64,000 bases of DNA, from positions 13,578,001 through 13,642,000 of the forward strand of contig CM060731.1 in assembly GCA_030704615.1 (NCBI GenBank). Reading direction: 5' to 3'. This document shows positions 34,501 through 45,254 of this stretch, in pieces. Both the position numbers and the translations under genes were made by a program. Below the pieces are notes generated by a model that was not told the DNA's origin, did no database searches, and saw only the letters and a program-made list of their open reading frames with translations. How positions within the stretch are numbered: the first letter of the stretch is position 1; each line of letters begins with the position of its first letter. Source of the DNA: Takakia lepidozioides. Its lineage: Eukaryota; Streptophyta; Takakiopsida; Takakiales; Takakiaceae.

Positions 34501-35008
34501 CATGTGTGAGTGCGGCTTCTTGGGGGTATGGACCTGCAATTGGGTCGCCATTGAGGACTGCACCGTGGGGCCTTGGCGGATCCTGGCCAGAAGTTCAAAA
34601 TGAAAGGACAGACAGAAAAACAGATACCAAGACTATATAGACTACATGAAAACACAAGCATACATATGTGAAGACACTTTCTAGCCGGCCCCCACCCCGC
34701 CTCGATCAGGCTTCCCCGGTGAAGAGCGGCTGGATCTTCTGGCTTCCTTTCATATTAGTGTTGGCCAGCCATTTTCAAAAGGAAAAATAGCAAGGTGTAA
34801 TTGATGGAAACTATGAGGTTCTCATTACATAGGCGAGGACATGCCAACGGAGATCATCACAGCCATGACTTGAACTCACTACCCAAAGGAAGGTGCAACT
34901 CACCCTTTGCTTACTCTTTTCTCCACCATCGTCATCCCTGTCTGTACTGCCTTCTACGCTCTTGACAGAGGGCCTCGAAGATGTTCTTGGCCTCCTTGCC
35001 GATGCCAT
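22560..35008 (-). CDS. ALY: ALWAYS EARLY (ALY) / LIN9-type chromatin regulator, 19 exons
   Basis: ALY proteins are plant homologues of LIN9/Mip130, nuclear subunits of DREAM/MuvB-type cell-cycle and chromatin complexes. Exons read from GT-AG sites: 35008-34904, 33209-33111, 31863-31801, 31554-31477, 30843-30666, 30268-30012, 29679-29235, 28983-28876, 28728-28457, 28052-27660, 27535-27497, 27262-27087, 26819-26537, 25932-25687, about 25390-25202, 24969-24838, 24653-24438, 24079-23663, 22778-22560; about 1,300 residues. Residues 36-115 hold the SANT/Myb-like domain ([47 protein letters not shown]). About 680-790 is the DIRP domain ([35 protein letters not shown]), followed by a Tudor-like segment ([20 protein letters not shown]) and [11 protein letters not shown] coiled-coil region and a C-terminal [34 protein letters not shown] complete it. 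Phases agree at all checked junctions except exon 14/15, where I could not find a phase-matched pair; a microexon or indel is possible there. Confidence 0.92.
31277..31300. repeat. Perfect 24-bp palindrome in an ALY intron
   Basis: CAGATCATGTAT followed directly by its reverse complement, with no spacer. It lies in the intron between exons 4 and 5 of ALY. No function is apparent. Confidence 0.8.
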
Positions 35009-36140
35009 TCACCTGTTTCTCAATCACTAACTAAGCACTGAAGCTGTCCATCCGCTCCTGCCGCTCTTGCAAGCCGCCTGGTGATGCCTTTGAGCGGCAG
35101 CATATATCAAAGATGTCTTTCCCAATTTTCAAATCCAAGTCACCGGAAATTAGCACAGATCTGTGATTGTCGGGACGTCATCAGCTCAAGTAGAATCCAC
35201 CCTGGCTGATCCTTACAAAGCACTTCTCCCCTGCCATCCCTTGACTCACAAATGAGTAAGGATGAGCTCGAGTAAGCAACGGTCAAATCAAACCTGATTC
35301 CCCGGTCAAAGCACACTGATGTACCCTTGATGACACCTCGAAGTTACGCACCATACACACCAGCAGGAAAGAAGAAAACCTCCTGTCACTGCTTTGTTTA
35401 TCACTGTAGGTTCCACAGGTGCGAGGTCTCGAGTTTCATTACTAGTGACGTTCAAAACTTTCACTGCAGTAACCATCTACAGTGAGGGAGAAGCATGGAT
35501 AGAGGACGAGACAGGAAGATTGATGAACAGCGAAGGTGATTCAAAGGCAGCGCAAATTAACCGAAGGCCAGAATTGGAACAAGAATGCGGCAGCACCGAG
35601 AGCAGCAAAAGATTTGAAAAAACTCTGCGGAGCAGACGAAAGCGTGCAGAGAGCCAACAGTGCAAACTGATACAGATGGAGATCTCAACACGTCCAGAAC
35701 AATCTTCTATTGCATTCCACCTCGGGATCAGCACCTCCCCTTTCAGCAACACCTGTAGAGCCACGCAAGGCGCGAAGAGAAGAATCGACCTCACCCTCAA
35801 CGCCACACTAAGAGGTGTAATCAGAGCACCAGCACCCTCTGCAAACACCTCCGGAGTGGCCCGAGGCGGGAAACACAAAATCAAACTGAAAATCAGATAG
35901 ACATGGAGTAGACACAGCCCTCCAGCACAAATCTGAACACAAAAAGCTCACACAGCACCGGGCCTCTTGCAAGACATCTATCCCCCCAGTAACGTCTGCA
36001 GAAACGCCACAATCAACCTCTGCAAATGCTGTAACGGAGGCCCAATCCGAGACAGAACCCTCGAAAACCAAAGAGGAGAGAAGAAGAAAGCAAGGCGGGG
36101 GTCTGAGGCAACGAAGACAGTGTTTTTCTAAAAGACCTAG
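35009..36140 (-). promoter_or_regulatory. ALY 5' leader region with a 5' UTR intron
   Basis: A splice acceptor (GAAACAG then GTGA) lies four bases before the ATG at 35,008, so the start codon is in the second or later exon. The minus strand from about 36,130 to 35,480 is G/T-rich, with ORFs on both strands that lack motifs (the longest is 168 codons on plus, 35,394-35,900). A leader exon in this part, ending before a GT near 35,470, is likely. The transcription start is not identifiable. Confidence 0.4.
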
Positions 36141-37314
36141 CGCTAGATTTGTATTAACCCGCTCTTCTAACCGCGGTTACCTCCCCCCACCCGTGACCAT
36201 TTAAACGCCCTCTCTTCTGGACATCTTTGGGCCCTCCGACACTGCACTTCTGCACTCCTCGACTTCGAACCCTCGCCGCCTGCGTTTTGTACGAGCGATT
36301 CCTAACCCACCACCATGGGCTCGGGTGAGATTGTAAGGACGGGCTAGTGCCTCTCACCTCGGGCGTCCCGGGCTCAAATCCGGCCTACCTACATCCCACT
36401 CAATCTAACCCGTTTATTACTCCATCCAAGGGCCCCAAGTCATTAAGCATGCGCTCTACATTTACAAACCTTGGAAAATGCGGGATGTACGAAGTTCGAA
36501 ATTTCCGATACGAATTGGGGTCTCTCCAAAGCTGTAAAGATTCTTCCCCCACATATTCTGTCTTTCCGAGCTAGAGGCCAGGATCTGTGAATATTGAGAT
36601 CGCACGGTGTGATAACTTGCCACGTGGGGATCTGGAAAGAGCATTGGAAGGAAAGTTCAAATTAGAGAGGCTATTTCAAATTTAAATGTTGCGAGTAGTG
36701 AGGAGCGTCACGGCGTGGCTATTCCCATTCCTCGCAGGTATGATGGGTGGCCCGGCCTGACCCGGTTTGGGCACATCACTTTCTCTGGATGATAAGGATG
36801 ATAAATTTCTCCTCATCCATCCACCCAACGTGTTCCGTATGGATGAACAATGTTCATTCTGTACGGCACAATGACATTCGTCCATGGAAGGGCTTTTGCC
36901 TCCCTCCCTGCATCAAATTTCAAATCAACTAATGACAATCGTTAGGGAAAATGAGGATGAACAGGCTTACTACTAAGTTGCAGACCTCAGGAAGAGCAGT
37001 TAGAAGACGAATTTTGGCGTTTATTTCTATATAACTTATTCGAGTTGTCTTGTTGTTTGTTTCGAGAGTCACCGTTGACCAAAGCCTAGTTGAGTGTGTG
37101 TAAGGGATAAAATTCCCCCCTTTTTTCCTTACCACAGGTTGGGATGTTTTACTGAAACAGGAGTGTATTTTATGAGGGGAACCAGAAATGTTTTTGAACA
37201 CGTTATTGTCATTTTAAGAAATTAAAAAATAAATTTATTAAATTTTAATAATAATAATAAACTATCATCTGAAGTTCTGGGAGCGTGAATTTGGGGCCAT
37301 TCTACAGCATGGAC
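36141..37314. other. Mostly gene-free, with one tRNA-like patch
   Basis: Positions about 36,336-36,400 resemble a tRNA-derived sequence: the T-arm-like CCCGGGCTCAAATCCGGCC can form a 4-bp CCGG stem around a box-B-like GGCTCAAATCC. A complete cloverleaf does not form, so it is at best a SINE relic. No gene is supported in the remainder. Confidence 0.35.
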
Positions 37315-37322
37315 CTCCATAC

Positions 37323-38030
37323 CAGTGTTGGTCTGGTATGGGTATCAGACCCGAGTATCAACCCTGGTATCAGGAACCAGACCAGCCTGGTCCTAAATTC
37401 TACATACCCGGGGCGATACCATTGCCTAGCTTAGCGCAGGGTTAGCGAATACCATACCAGTCTGGTGTTGACGGCTAGGATTTAGTATTGATACTCGTTG
37501 CAAGTGTTTCACAACCATTCTTCGACTGGTATCAATCCTTGTTGACGGGAAGTAGGGAAGAGTGTTAATATGGTCTCAAGGGGATAAGTCTCCGGTCCTT
37601 GGGGTGTCTCAAACCAAATTGTTCATGCATGAAAATTTTCAGCCCACAAATTGGGCCTTGAGAGCAAATGTGCATGCAACATTGATTTGCAATAAAGTAT
37701 GATATGCAGTTTGCAGTCGGTGGCAATGAGATCATTTTTCATGTGAAGTTCTGATGTTCATGTATGATACACTCATCAAGTGTGTTTTAAGACAATTGAA
37801 GGCTTGTTTGATACCAGGTCCCAGTATGTATACCAGCTGGTATTACTTGGGCACATTTCTATTGATACCATTGCTTAGGTGATTAAAAATTTATCAATAC
37901 CCTTACCAGACTCGTATCTAACTTGATAAATATCCCTGGTACCAATGTTCCCCTGGTATGTCATTTTCAGAGCCACCCACATACCAGGACCAGCCTGGTA
38001 TCCCAAAATGTTGATACCAGACCAACACTG
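37323..38030. mobile_element. Non-autonomous hAT-type element 1 (708 bp)
   Basis: The ends are inverted repeats starting CAGTGTTGGTCTGGTAT, exact over 17 bases at both ends. They are flanked by a perfect 8-bp direct repeat CTCCATAC (37,315-37,322 and 38,031-38,038). An 8-bp target duplication and CAG...CTG ends are the hAT superfamily hallmark. The interior has no transposase and is rich in GGTATC/GATACC and CCTGGT/ACCAG motifs, denser near the ends. Confidence 0.87.
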
Positions 38031-38319
38031 CTCCATACAGCCTCCATAGCCATAAATTAAATGATCAAATTCATGTAACTTGTTACTTTGGCAAGTCTAT
38101 AACTTATTTCTATAATAATAATAATAATAATAATATATGTTCAAAATTGGACCCTAATGACTACATGTACCTTTTCTTTTTTTTCATGTACTTGATTGAG
38201 CCAAAAAAAAAAACAAAAAAAACTATGGGACTCAGCCCAGCCCACCAGCAATTCTTCCAGTTCCATTGAAGTAAAACTTGCATTCATGCTCATCTGTGAC
38301 GTGTTTTGTAGATAAAAAC

Positions 38320-39302
38320 CAGTGTTGTGCGGGTACCCGCTTAGTCGGGTTGGAACCGGGGGAGGAGGGACGAGCCGGTTCCAGAACCAGAACCGGCGGG
38401 TATAAGTTTTTCCAGGAACCTGGGGGTCAGTGGCGGTTCCGGATCCGTTTCACACACTAGGGTTTTTTTTGTTTTTTTTTTGTTTTTTTTTCCGTGATCT
38501 GTCGTCTCTCACCTCCAATCTGCGCGATCTACTGCAGTAGCGCAGTGCGTGGGAGGGAACAGCGCACAGCAGCAGGGGGAGGAGCAGGGAGGAGCAACGC
38601 GCCTCAGCGTGGGGGAGAGGGATCAGCGCACCAGCGCGTGGGGGAGGGAGCAGCGTTTTTTTTTTTTTTTTTTGGTTGGTTTTCCTGGTTCTGTAGTCTC
38701 GCACCTCCCACCTGCACGATGTGCTGCAGCAGCACGAGCATCACCACGGGGGAGGGAGCAGCGCAGGCAGAGCGCAGGGGGGAAGGTAACATCGTAGGCA
38801 ACAGTTTTTTTTTTTTTTTTTTTGCCCTTTCCACGTTGTCGTCTCTCACGTCTATTTTTGAACAGTGAGGAAGTCCACTTAGATGACTGCAGAGGCCGAG
38901 TTGTTTGAGATAAAATGATTTCTTTGTGTACTCTACACACAAATTTAATTTATACTTGATTACATTGCATTATTATTATTTCATAAATTTTTATATGAAT
39001 GTTGTGTTGTTTCTTTTCAACATGGTCAAAAGATTTGATATAACTAATGGGGATTCACAAATCATTTTCAGATTTATAAAAAACGATCAAAAATTTAATA
39101 TATATTTTTAAATTTAAAAAATAGAGAATCGGAACCGGAAACTGGAACCGGCAGTTCCTTCCCAAAAAATACCCGGAACCGGAACCGGAATTGGAACCGC
39201 TTCATAAAAAAGAACCGGATCCAGAACCGGAACCGCCTTTTAAATATACCAATGAACCGGAACCCCCGGTTCCTTCAATATGGCAAGAACCGCACAACAC
39301 TG
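38320..39302. mobile_element. Non-autonomous hAT-type element 2 (983 bp)
   Basis: The inverted ends CAGTGTTGTGCGG are exact over 13 bases and flanked by the perfect 8-bp duplication ATAAAAAC (38,312-38,319 and 39,303-39,310). Subterminal regions consist largely of GGTTCCGG/GGAACC repeats. The middle holds three degenerate tandem units, each led by a long T-run (from 38,461, 38,656 and 38,804) and containing CTCTCAC and related GC-rich text with AGCAGCGC motifs. ORFs crossing the T-runs are low-complexity artefacts. No transposase is present. Confidence 0.87.
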
Positions 39303-39464
39303 ATAAAAACTTGCATGCATGGTAATCGGTGACGGCAATCGGTGACGGCTTTTTATAGATAAAGAGATCGACGTTAAGTAAAAGCATGCTCTCTTGCAAT
39401 ATGCTGTGAATTTTTTATGGCTGAAGTTTTTTTTTTTTAAATCTTTAAAAGGAAACACCTGGGA

Positions 39465-39655
39465 GCGACAGCTCACAAATCAAGGCCCCTTAATAGGCTG
39501 TAAGTGTTCTCACTATTTATTTGAGAATTTGACTGACCCTGGATCAATCCTATGTGCCTTCAGACTGTCCATTGGGCCCTCGATGGCCTGTGTGTTGAGC
39601 AGTAGGCTCTGTAAATTCACTGGACGTTAAAGAATCTTTATCTTTATCTTTATTC
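39465..39655 (+). mobile_element. Degraded tRNA-derived SINE copy
   Basis: The 3' half matches the SINE at 51,331-51,500: CCATTGGGCCCTCGATGGCC, TGTGTG, then ATTCACTGGACGTTAAAG and a (TCTTTAT)n tail. A box-B-like GGATCAATCC lies at 39,541. This copy has about 20 extra bases (TTGAGCAGTAGGCTCTGTAA) between TGTGTG and ATTCACTGG. The box-A side is strongly diverged. Confidence 0.65.
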
Positions 39656-41149
39656 TCTTACCCTGGAAAACTGACAATTGGAATGACCGTACTTCCCACC
39701 TATCTACCAACCTACCACAAAAATCTGCAAGAAAGATTATTATATTTTTAGGTGCAAAAATAATTAGTCCGTGCATCATATATACCAATATATGTAATAC
39801 ATACATACCAAACTAGGCCCCAGTGCCAAAAGCAGTCCGCAGATAAGAATCCGATCCTGTCCGCTTACAGCAACTTCAGGCAAAGACCAAAATAAATGTT
39901 GGTACAAAAATTCAGGAAAAAAAAGTGTTTGCATACACAAGCTGCTTTATTGGATAGGGTAGCCTCCCTCTTGTAGTTTCTGGAGCTGTTTGTCCCTTAG
40001 GTTATGTAGATTCTTGGCACCTAGGTTACTTATGCATGCAATAATGTCATCTAGGGTATGATCGGGGTTTGTAGATATTTTAGGTTTTCTTATGGTGTGT
40101 GATTTGTGTAAAAAGTTTGGCATCTTCTTTTAGCAATATGAGCAGTGCCGTGGCTACTTTATGTTTTCTTTGCTGTTTGATTGAATTTTGTGACCGTCGT
40201 GTGTGATCCCTTTGTGTAATTTTGGGAGTATAGATTTCTAAGTAGTGCTGGTCAGTGGTGATTAGAAATCTAATCCTCATCAATCCTCACCATCTTTGGC
40301 CTCTTCTTCTACATGTTCATTTGTGGCTTCTCCTTGAGGTAGGTTTTCTTTACTAAACCCTAAACCCTGAACTTTGATGTGATCAACCTTCGCATTGTTG
40401 GCTATATTTTTGTGCTCTCTCTATCTCTGTCGCTCATGGAGTCATGCAAAGGGATTCTTCACAACCGGCGAGTCTGTTGGTTCTAAACAGTCAAACAGCA
40501 GCAAGCAAGATTTCCATGTGCCTTCTTTCTTGAAGGTGTGACCGGACATGATGTTCTTGTTCAATTTTGCAGGAAGAGAGACAGCTTTCGAACAAATCCT
40601 CAGTAAGAGATCTCATGGCTGGCTGGTTGCAAGAATTATTGTAACAGACAAGGGCTGCCTCGACTATAAAATCTTATGATACAAATGGTCTCTGGCATTG
40701 CTTGGGCATTGCTGTAATGTATGAAGAGGAGTTTGTTACAGTAGCAGCGTTGCTTGGAGCTGAGACTCAAGGTGTAGAGCATTTTTGGTGTGCATATCTT
40801 GTCGTATCCGGCACAATCGTTTTAGGGCTTTCAGGGCTACAATTTTGGTAGAAACTGCAACAATGTTGTGCAAGGATGGGGACAAACATGAGTTACAGAT
40901 GAAACCGGCGTATAGCCAGCACTTCAAGAGGATGATAAATAGTCAGGATTGTGCATGGTGCGATGCAACTGGGACAGAATGTAAAGTGAGATTCCCTCAT
41001 GCTGAATTAGATGCCGGACAGACTTGTGCACAAGGCTGCTCTATATATTTCATTTTCATCTTCAAGCTTTGAAGCTCATCAACAGAATAAGACGAGTAAT
41101 TTGAGTTCCTTCCATTATCCGCATCTGTCAAAATCCCCTTAATTCATGA
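39656..41149. other. No identifiable gene
   Basis: Short ORFs on both strands. A telomere-like CTAAACCCTAAACCC lies at about 40,355-40,370. Minus-strand phrases near 40,740-40,930 (ALKALKRLCRIRQDMHTKNA) could belong to the C-terminal part of the LINE relic described next, but this is too weak to call. Confidence 0.35.
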
Positions 41150-41530
41150 TTACTTGCTCGAATCATTGGCTGACTGTCCACCTATGCTCGATAGACCCCA
41201 TCGACAGCTCTTGAAAGGTGCATAGTTACCAAGGTCCGTGGGATCACCTTTTTTTAAATAATAAGATGGTCCGGCTATGCTTCCAAGATTGTGGCATACG
41301 ATGTAGTCGGTAACAGAGTTGAAGGAATTTAAATAGAAGAACATGGAATTGGGGGTCAAGTGCTTGAAGTATGGTATTGGGAATGAGATTTGGCCCGGGG
41401 CCTTAGCTTTGGATAGAGCTTTTAGGCAGGAGTCATATAGGTCAGTTGTGAAGAGATCAAGGATACGGTCAGTGGGGGTGCCTCTCTTTTCCAGTGAGAA
41501 ACCGTCGAGATCGTGCCATGGGTAGTGTTT
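41150..41530 (-). pseudogene. LINE (non-LTR) reverse transcriptase relic
   Basis: A continuous minus-strand frame reads DLYDSCLKALSKAKAPG, then SYYLKKGDPTDLGNYAPF. These correspond to the N-terminal finger region of LINE reverse transcriptases (typically KAKAPGPDGIPNE and LLYKKGDPTDLGNYRPI). The PDG of the first motif and the arginine of the second are lost, and the catalytic FADD-type region is not present. Similarity stops soon after, close to 41,200. This is a dead fragment 370 bp from the stop of the PPR gene. Confidence 0.6.
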
Positions 41531-41900
41531 GACTTTCCCTCAACAGTATGTTAAGAGCTTCACTAGCATTTTCCACTGTTTTAGAGGAGGATTACCTGAC
41601 GCAATTGAGGGTGGTGAGCTTCTTCCTGCCACTGCCGATTCTTTGAGGGAACTGAAAGGGAACGCTGGATCCTCACCTCTTATCATGAGGGAACAGGCCG
41701 CACCCTGTACTTTATGGGAGGGGTGTGGCACTGACATCACCTTTTTGGCCCGGCCTGGCTCGCCAAGAAAGGTCTGCCAGCACCTTACCCCCCATAGAGG
41801 ACAGGGCGCGGCCCATTCCCTAGTACATCATAGCCAATTTTCTAGGGGGAAATGTGGGATGAACCAAGAAGACACTCACACTTCACAGAAAAACATCATA

Positions 41901-44840
41901 TCACCAGTAATCCCCACAAGAACAAACCCCATCTTGGAAGTGGTGAAAGCGGTTAGCGTCCCGTACAACAATGGCCCGGCCAGCTATCTTTGAGATGAAC
42001 TTGGTGGCAGTGTGGCAGTCACCACACACCCGAAGATTCTTGATGATGCGTAGAGGCGTCCCAGGGGCCGTGCTGATCAGCCCAAAGCCAATGGCCAGCT
42101 TCTCACTGTGGTGGCAAAGAGAAAACTCCTTTTGCTCCTCCCCCACATCATGCAATACAAAGCGTGTGTCAGGCACATACCCTGCCTCCTTCATCTTTCC
42201 AGACAATCTTCTCAGCTCGGCATGGATTTCCTCAATTTTCGGATGCAATTTGTCATCTACAACAAAGGTGTGCACACTGTTGGCGACCTCAATACAACAG
42301 CGACCTGGCTCCTTTTTAACCCCTCTGACCTTCATCATTTTCCTCACCTTTGCAGTATCGTCCCACCTGCCAGCTGCGGCATAGATGTTCGATAGCAACA
42401 CATACGTCGCGGCATCCTGTTCATCCCACTTGAGAATAGATGTTGCCACACGTTCAGCCATCTCCACATTGCAATGAATTCTGCAGGCACCAAGCAAGGC
42501 CCTCCACACCTCAGCACTTGCTTTCATTGGCATTTTGTTAATGAAGACCTCTGCCTCACTCAATCGCCCCGAACGACCAAGAAGGTCCACCATGCACCCG
42601 AAGTGCTCCACTGCTGGAGTGATGCCATGATCTTGACTCAGGGAATCGAAGTAGTATCTGCCTTCATCCACTAGGCCAGCATGGCTACATGCAGAGAGGA
42701 CACATATGAAAGTGATACTGTCCAGCTTCAAGCCTTCCACTTGCATTTCTTCCAATAGTTGCAGGGCCTCCATATCACAACCATGCTGGGCATATCCTGC
42801 GATCATCGCATTCCAAGACACCAAATTTCGTTCAGCCATATTGTCGAACACTCCCTTTGCATCCTTGATGCTCCCACCTTTGGCATACATGTCCACCAGG
42901 GCAGTGTTCAGAATGACATCTGGTACAATTCCAGCTTTGACGATATCACCATGGACCTCTTTGCCCTTTTCCAGGGCTGCCAAGCTTGCACATGCATTGC
43001 AAATGCAAACAAACGTGACCTGGTCTGGGTTCACCCCTTCCTGCATCATCTGCTCATAGGTCTCCAAGGCCTCCATTCCGCACCCATGCTGGGCATATCC
43101 TGCAATCATCGTGTTCCAGGACATCACATCTCGTGCCGTCATATTGTCGAACACTCCCTTTGCATCCTTGATGCTCCCGCCTTTGGCATACATGTCCACC
43201 AGGGCAGTGTTCAGAATGACATCTGGTACAATTCCAGCTTTGATGATATCGCCATGGACCTCTTTGCCCTTTTCCAGTGCTGCCAAGCTCGCACACGCGT
43301 TGCAAACACAAACGAATGTGACCCGGTCCGGCTTCACCCCTTCCTGCATCATTTGCTCATAGGTCTCCAAACCGTCCACCCCACACCCATGCTGGGCATA
43401 TCCTGCGATCATTGTGTTCCAGGATACCACATCTCGTGCAGTCATATTGTCGAACACTCCCTTGGCATCCTCGATGCTCCCACCTTTGGCATACATGTCC
43501 ACCAGGGCATTGTTCAGAATGACATCTGGTACAATTCCAGCTTTGAAGATGTCACCATGGACCTCTTTGCCCTTTTCCAGTGCTGCCAGGCTCGCACACA
43601 CATTGCAAACACAAGCAAACGTGACCCGGTCCGGCTTCATCCCTTCCAGAATCATTTGCTCATAGGTCTCCAGAGCCTCCATCCCCCACCCATGCTGGGA
43701 ATATCCTGCGATCATCGCGTTCCAAGACACCACATTTCGTTCAGCCATATTGTCAAACACTCCCTTTGCATCTTCGATGCTTCCGCCTTTGGCATACATG
43801 TCGACCAGGGTATTGTTCAGAATGACGTCTGGTACAATTCCCGCATTGATGATGTCACCATGGACCAATTTGCCCTTTGCCACTGCTGGCAGGCTCGCAC
43901 ATGCATTGCAAACACAAACGAAAGTGATCTTGTCTGGCTTCACCCCTTCCCGCCTCATTTGCTCATAGGTCTCCAAAGCCCTCATCCCACACCCATGCTG
44001 GGCATATCCTGCGATCATCGTGTTCCAGGACACCACATCTCGTTCAGCCATACTGTCGAACACTCCCTTTGCATCTTCGATGCTTCCGCCTTTGGCATAC
44101 ATGTCCACCAGGGTATTGTTCAGAATGACATCTGGTGCAATTCCGGCTTTGATGATGTCACCATGGACCCTTTTGCCCTTTTCCAGGGCTGCCAGGCTCG
44201 CACATGCATTGCAAACGCAAACAAACGTGATGTGGTTAGGCTTCACCCCTTCCTGCATCATTTGCTCATATGTCTCCAACGCATTCTTACCACACCCATG
44301 CTTGGTAAATCCTGCCATCATTATATTCCACGTGATCAAACCTCGTTCAGGCATCTGGTTGAACACTTGGTGTGCATCCATGATGTCCCCGCATTTAACA
44401 TACATGTTGACAAGGGTGTTGTGTAGAAAAACACTTGGCTTGAATCCACTTTGGATAATGTGAGAGTGCACCTGCTTTCCAGCTTCCAGGTTTTTCATCT
44501 TGATGCACTTATGCAAGAGACAGACATAAGTATCTGAATCTGCTGGAATGCCTCCTTGGTTCAAAATACGTAGCACCTCTTTCAGTTGCCCTGCCTCACA
44601 TAGTGTCCTCACATGCCCATAAGTGCCAGATGAGATACTGTGGACTCCCTCTCTTGGTCCTCTTTTGGAAGCTGTGGTCATGGTGGAGGTGCCTGATTTT
44701 ATCAACTGTACTGCTGCTGCTGCTTCCAGTTGACCATCCACCCATACAGGTTTCTTGTAGCTATAAATCCACAGGGAATCATAGATACACTTGTGCTTGA
44801 AGTCTGCCCCTCTTGGATGAATCTGGACCTCACACTCCAT
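41901..44840 (-). CDS. PPR protein, PLS-E-DYW class, 979 residues, single exon
   Basis: Proteins of this class bind organellar transcripts and deaminate a specific cytidine to uridine. One ORF runs from ATG at 44,840 to TGA at 41,901 with no intron. After about 85 N-terminal residues come P, L and S motifs, in six triplets of about 101 residues. The units from about 42,800 to 44,200 repeat every 303 bp and are nearly identical (NTLVDMYAKGGSIEDAKGVF, WNTMIAGYAQHGCGMEALET, NACASLAALEKGKEVHGDI). Then follow L2/S2 (SACSHAGLVDEGR, MVDLLGRSGRLSEAE), the E region (EVWRALLGACRIHCNVEMAE) and the DYW domain. The deaminase signature is intact: HSE in CHHSEKLAIGFGLIS, CGDC in NLRVCGDCHTATKF, and the terminal CSCGDYW. 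The PG box reads EPGRCCIEV rather than PGCSWIE. An organelle address is expected but the N-terminus is not a clear transit peptide. Confidence 0.94.
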   Translation of the reverse strand: MECEVQIHPRGADFKHKCIYDSLWIYSYKKPVWVDGQLEAAAAVQLIKSGTSTMTTASKRGPREGVHSISSGTYGHVRTLCEAGQLKEVLRILNQGGIPADSDTYVCLLHKCIKMKNLEAGKQVHSHIIQSGFKPSVFLHNTLVNMYVKCGDIMDAHQVFNQMPERGLITWNIMMAGFTKHGCGKNALETYEQMMQEGVKPNHITFVCVCNACASLAALEKGKRVHGDIIKAGIAPDVILNNTLVDMYAKGGSIEDAKGVFDSMAERDVVSWNTMIAGYAQHGCGMRALETYEQMRREGVKPDKITFVCVCNACASLPAVAKGKLVHGDIINAGIVPDVILNNTLVDMYAKGGSIEDAKGVFDNMAERNVVSWNAMIAGYSQHGWGMEALETYEQMILEGMKPDRVTFACVCNVCASLAALEKGKEVHGDIFKAGIVPDVILNNALVDMYAKGGSIEDAKGVFDNMTARDVVSWNTMIAGYAQHGCGVDGLETYEQMMQEGVKPDRVTFVCVCNACASLAALEKGKEVHGDIIKAGIVPDVILNTALVDMYAKGGSIKDAKGVFDNMTARDVMSWNTMIAGYAQHGCGMEALETYEQMMQEGVNPDQVTFVCICNACASLAALEKGKEVHGDIVKAGIVPDVILNTALVDMYAKGGSIKDAKGVFDNMAERNLVSWNAMIAGYAQHGCDMEALQLLEEMQVEGLKLDSITFICVLSACSHAGLVDEGRYYFDSLSQDHGITPAVEHFGCMVDLLGRSGRLSEAEVFINKMPMKASAEVWRALLGACRIHCNVEMAERVATSILKWDEQDAATYVLLSNIYAAAGRWDDTAKVRKMMKVRGVKKEPGRCCIEVANSVHTFVVDDKLHPKIEEIHAELRRLSGKMKEAGYVPDTRFVLHDVGEEQKEFSLCHHSEKLAIGFGLISTAPGTPLRIIKNLRVCGDCHTATKFISKIAGRAIVVRDANRFHHFQDGVCSCGDYW
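42759..44426. repeat. 303-bp tandem units within the PPR gene
   Basis: Five to six near-identical units with period 303 bp; equivalent points lie near 42,816, 43,118, 43,421, 43,724, 44,027 and 44,330. Because 303 is a multiple of three, the antisense frame is also open for 555 codons, which is a by-product of the repetition and not a gene. Differences between units fall mainly at the motif boundaries. Confidence 0.9.
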
Positions 44841-45254
44841 CCCTGCTCCCTCAGCTATCGCTGCCTCTGCACCAATAATGCATAGATCCTCTCCTTGCTG
44901 GTAGCATCTGACAAAGACCCTAAATTTTTTCTAGCAAACACCCCAACCCTACTTATCACGCACTAGTTCCTATGCTGCATTGCTCCCAAGACTTTAAAAA
45001 TGTGCTGGGGAGAGAGAGAGGGGACGACAATTTTTCAAAACGGTCTGCGATGCATCTTGTTGTCGGCTTCTCTCTGTAAGTTAAGAGGCATTCACCTCTT
45101 TGCCTCCATGATCCCACCATTGACTGGGGTCCGAAAAATATTCCTTCCAAACATTCTCCTCGTCCCTGTTTTCTGCTTTTGCATAGTTGCCTGTTGCCAC
45201 ATTGGCAGTAACATGTTAAAATCCCTCCAAACCACCACAGATCCACCTGATGAG
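44841..45254. other. Spacer between OSB-like stop and PPR start
   Basis: 414 bp with no coding evidence. It must hold the 3' end of the OSB-like transcript and the 5' leader of the PPR gene if they are separate transcripts. A GAGAGAGAG tract lies at about 45,010-45,020. Confidence 0.5.

Noticed and set aside
35394-35900. 168-codon plus-strand ORF
   Set aside because: It is opposite the likely ALY 5' leader, lacks motifs, and the minus strand is open over the same stretch too.
36336-36400. A tRNA gene
   Set aside because: Only the T-arm-like part is convincing. No acceptor stem or anticodon arm forms, so it is at most a SINE relic.
38450-38942. Overlapping lysine- or phenylalanine-rich ORFs on both strands
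   Set aside because: They are translations of long T-runs and GC-rich tandem units inside hAT element 2.
42759-44426. 555-codon plus-strand ORF opposite the PPR gene
   Set aside because: It is the antisense of the 303-bp repeats. Since the period is a multiple of three, one stop-free antisense frame repeats automatically. The minus strand encodes a complete PPR-DYW protein.
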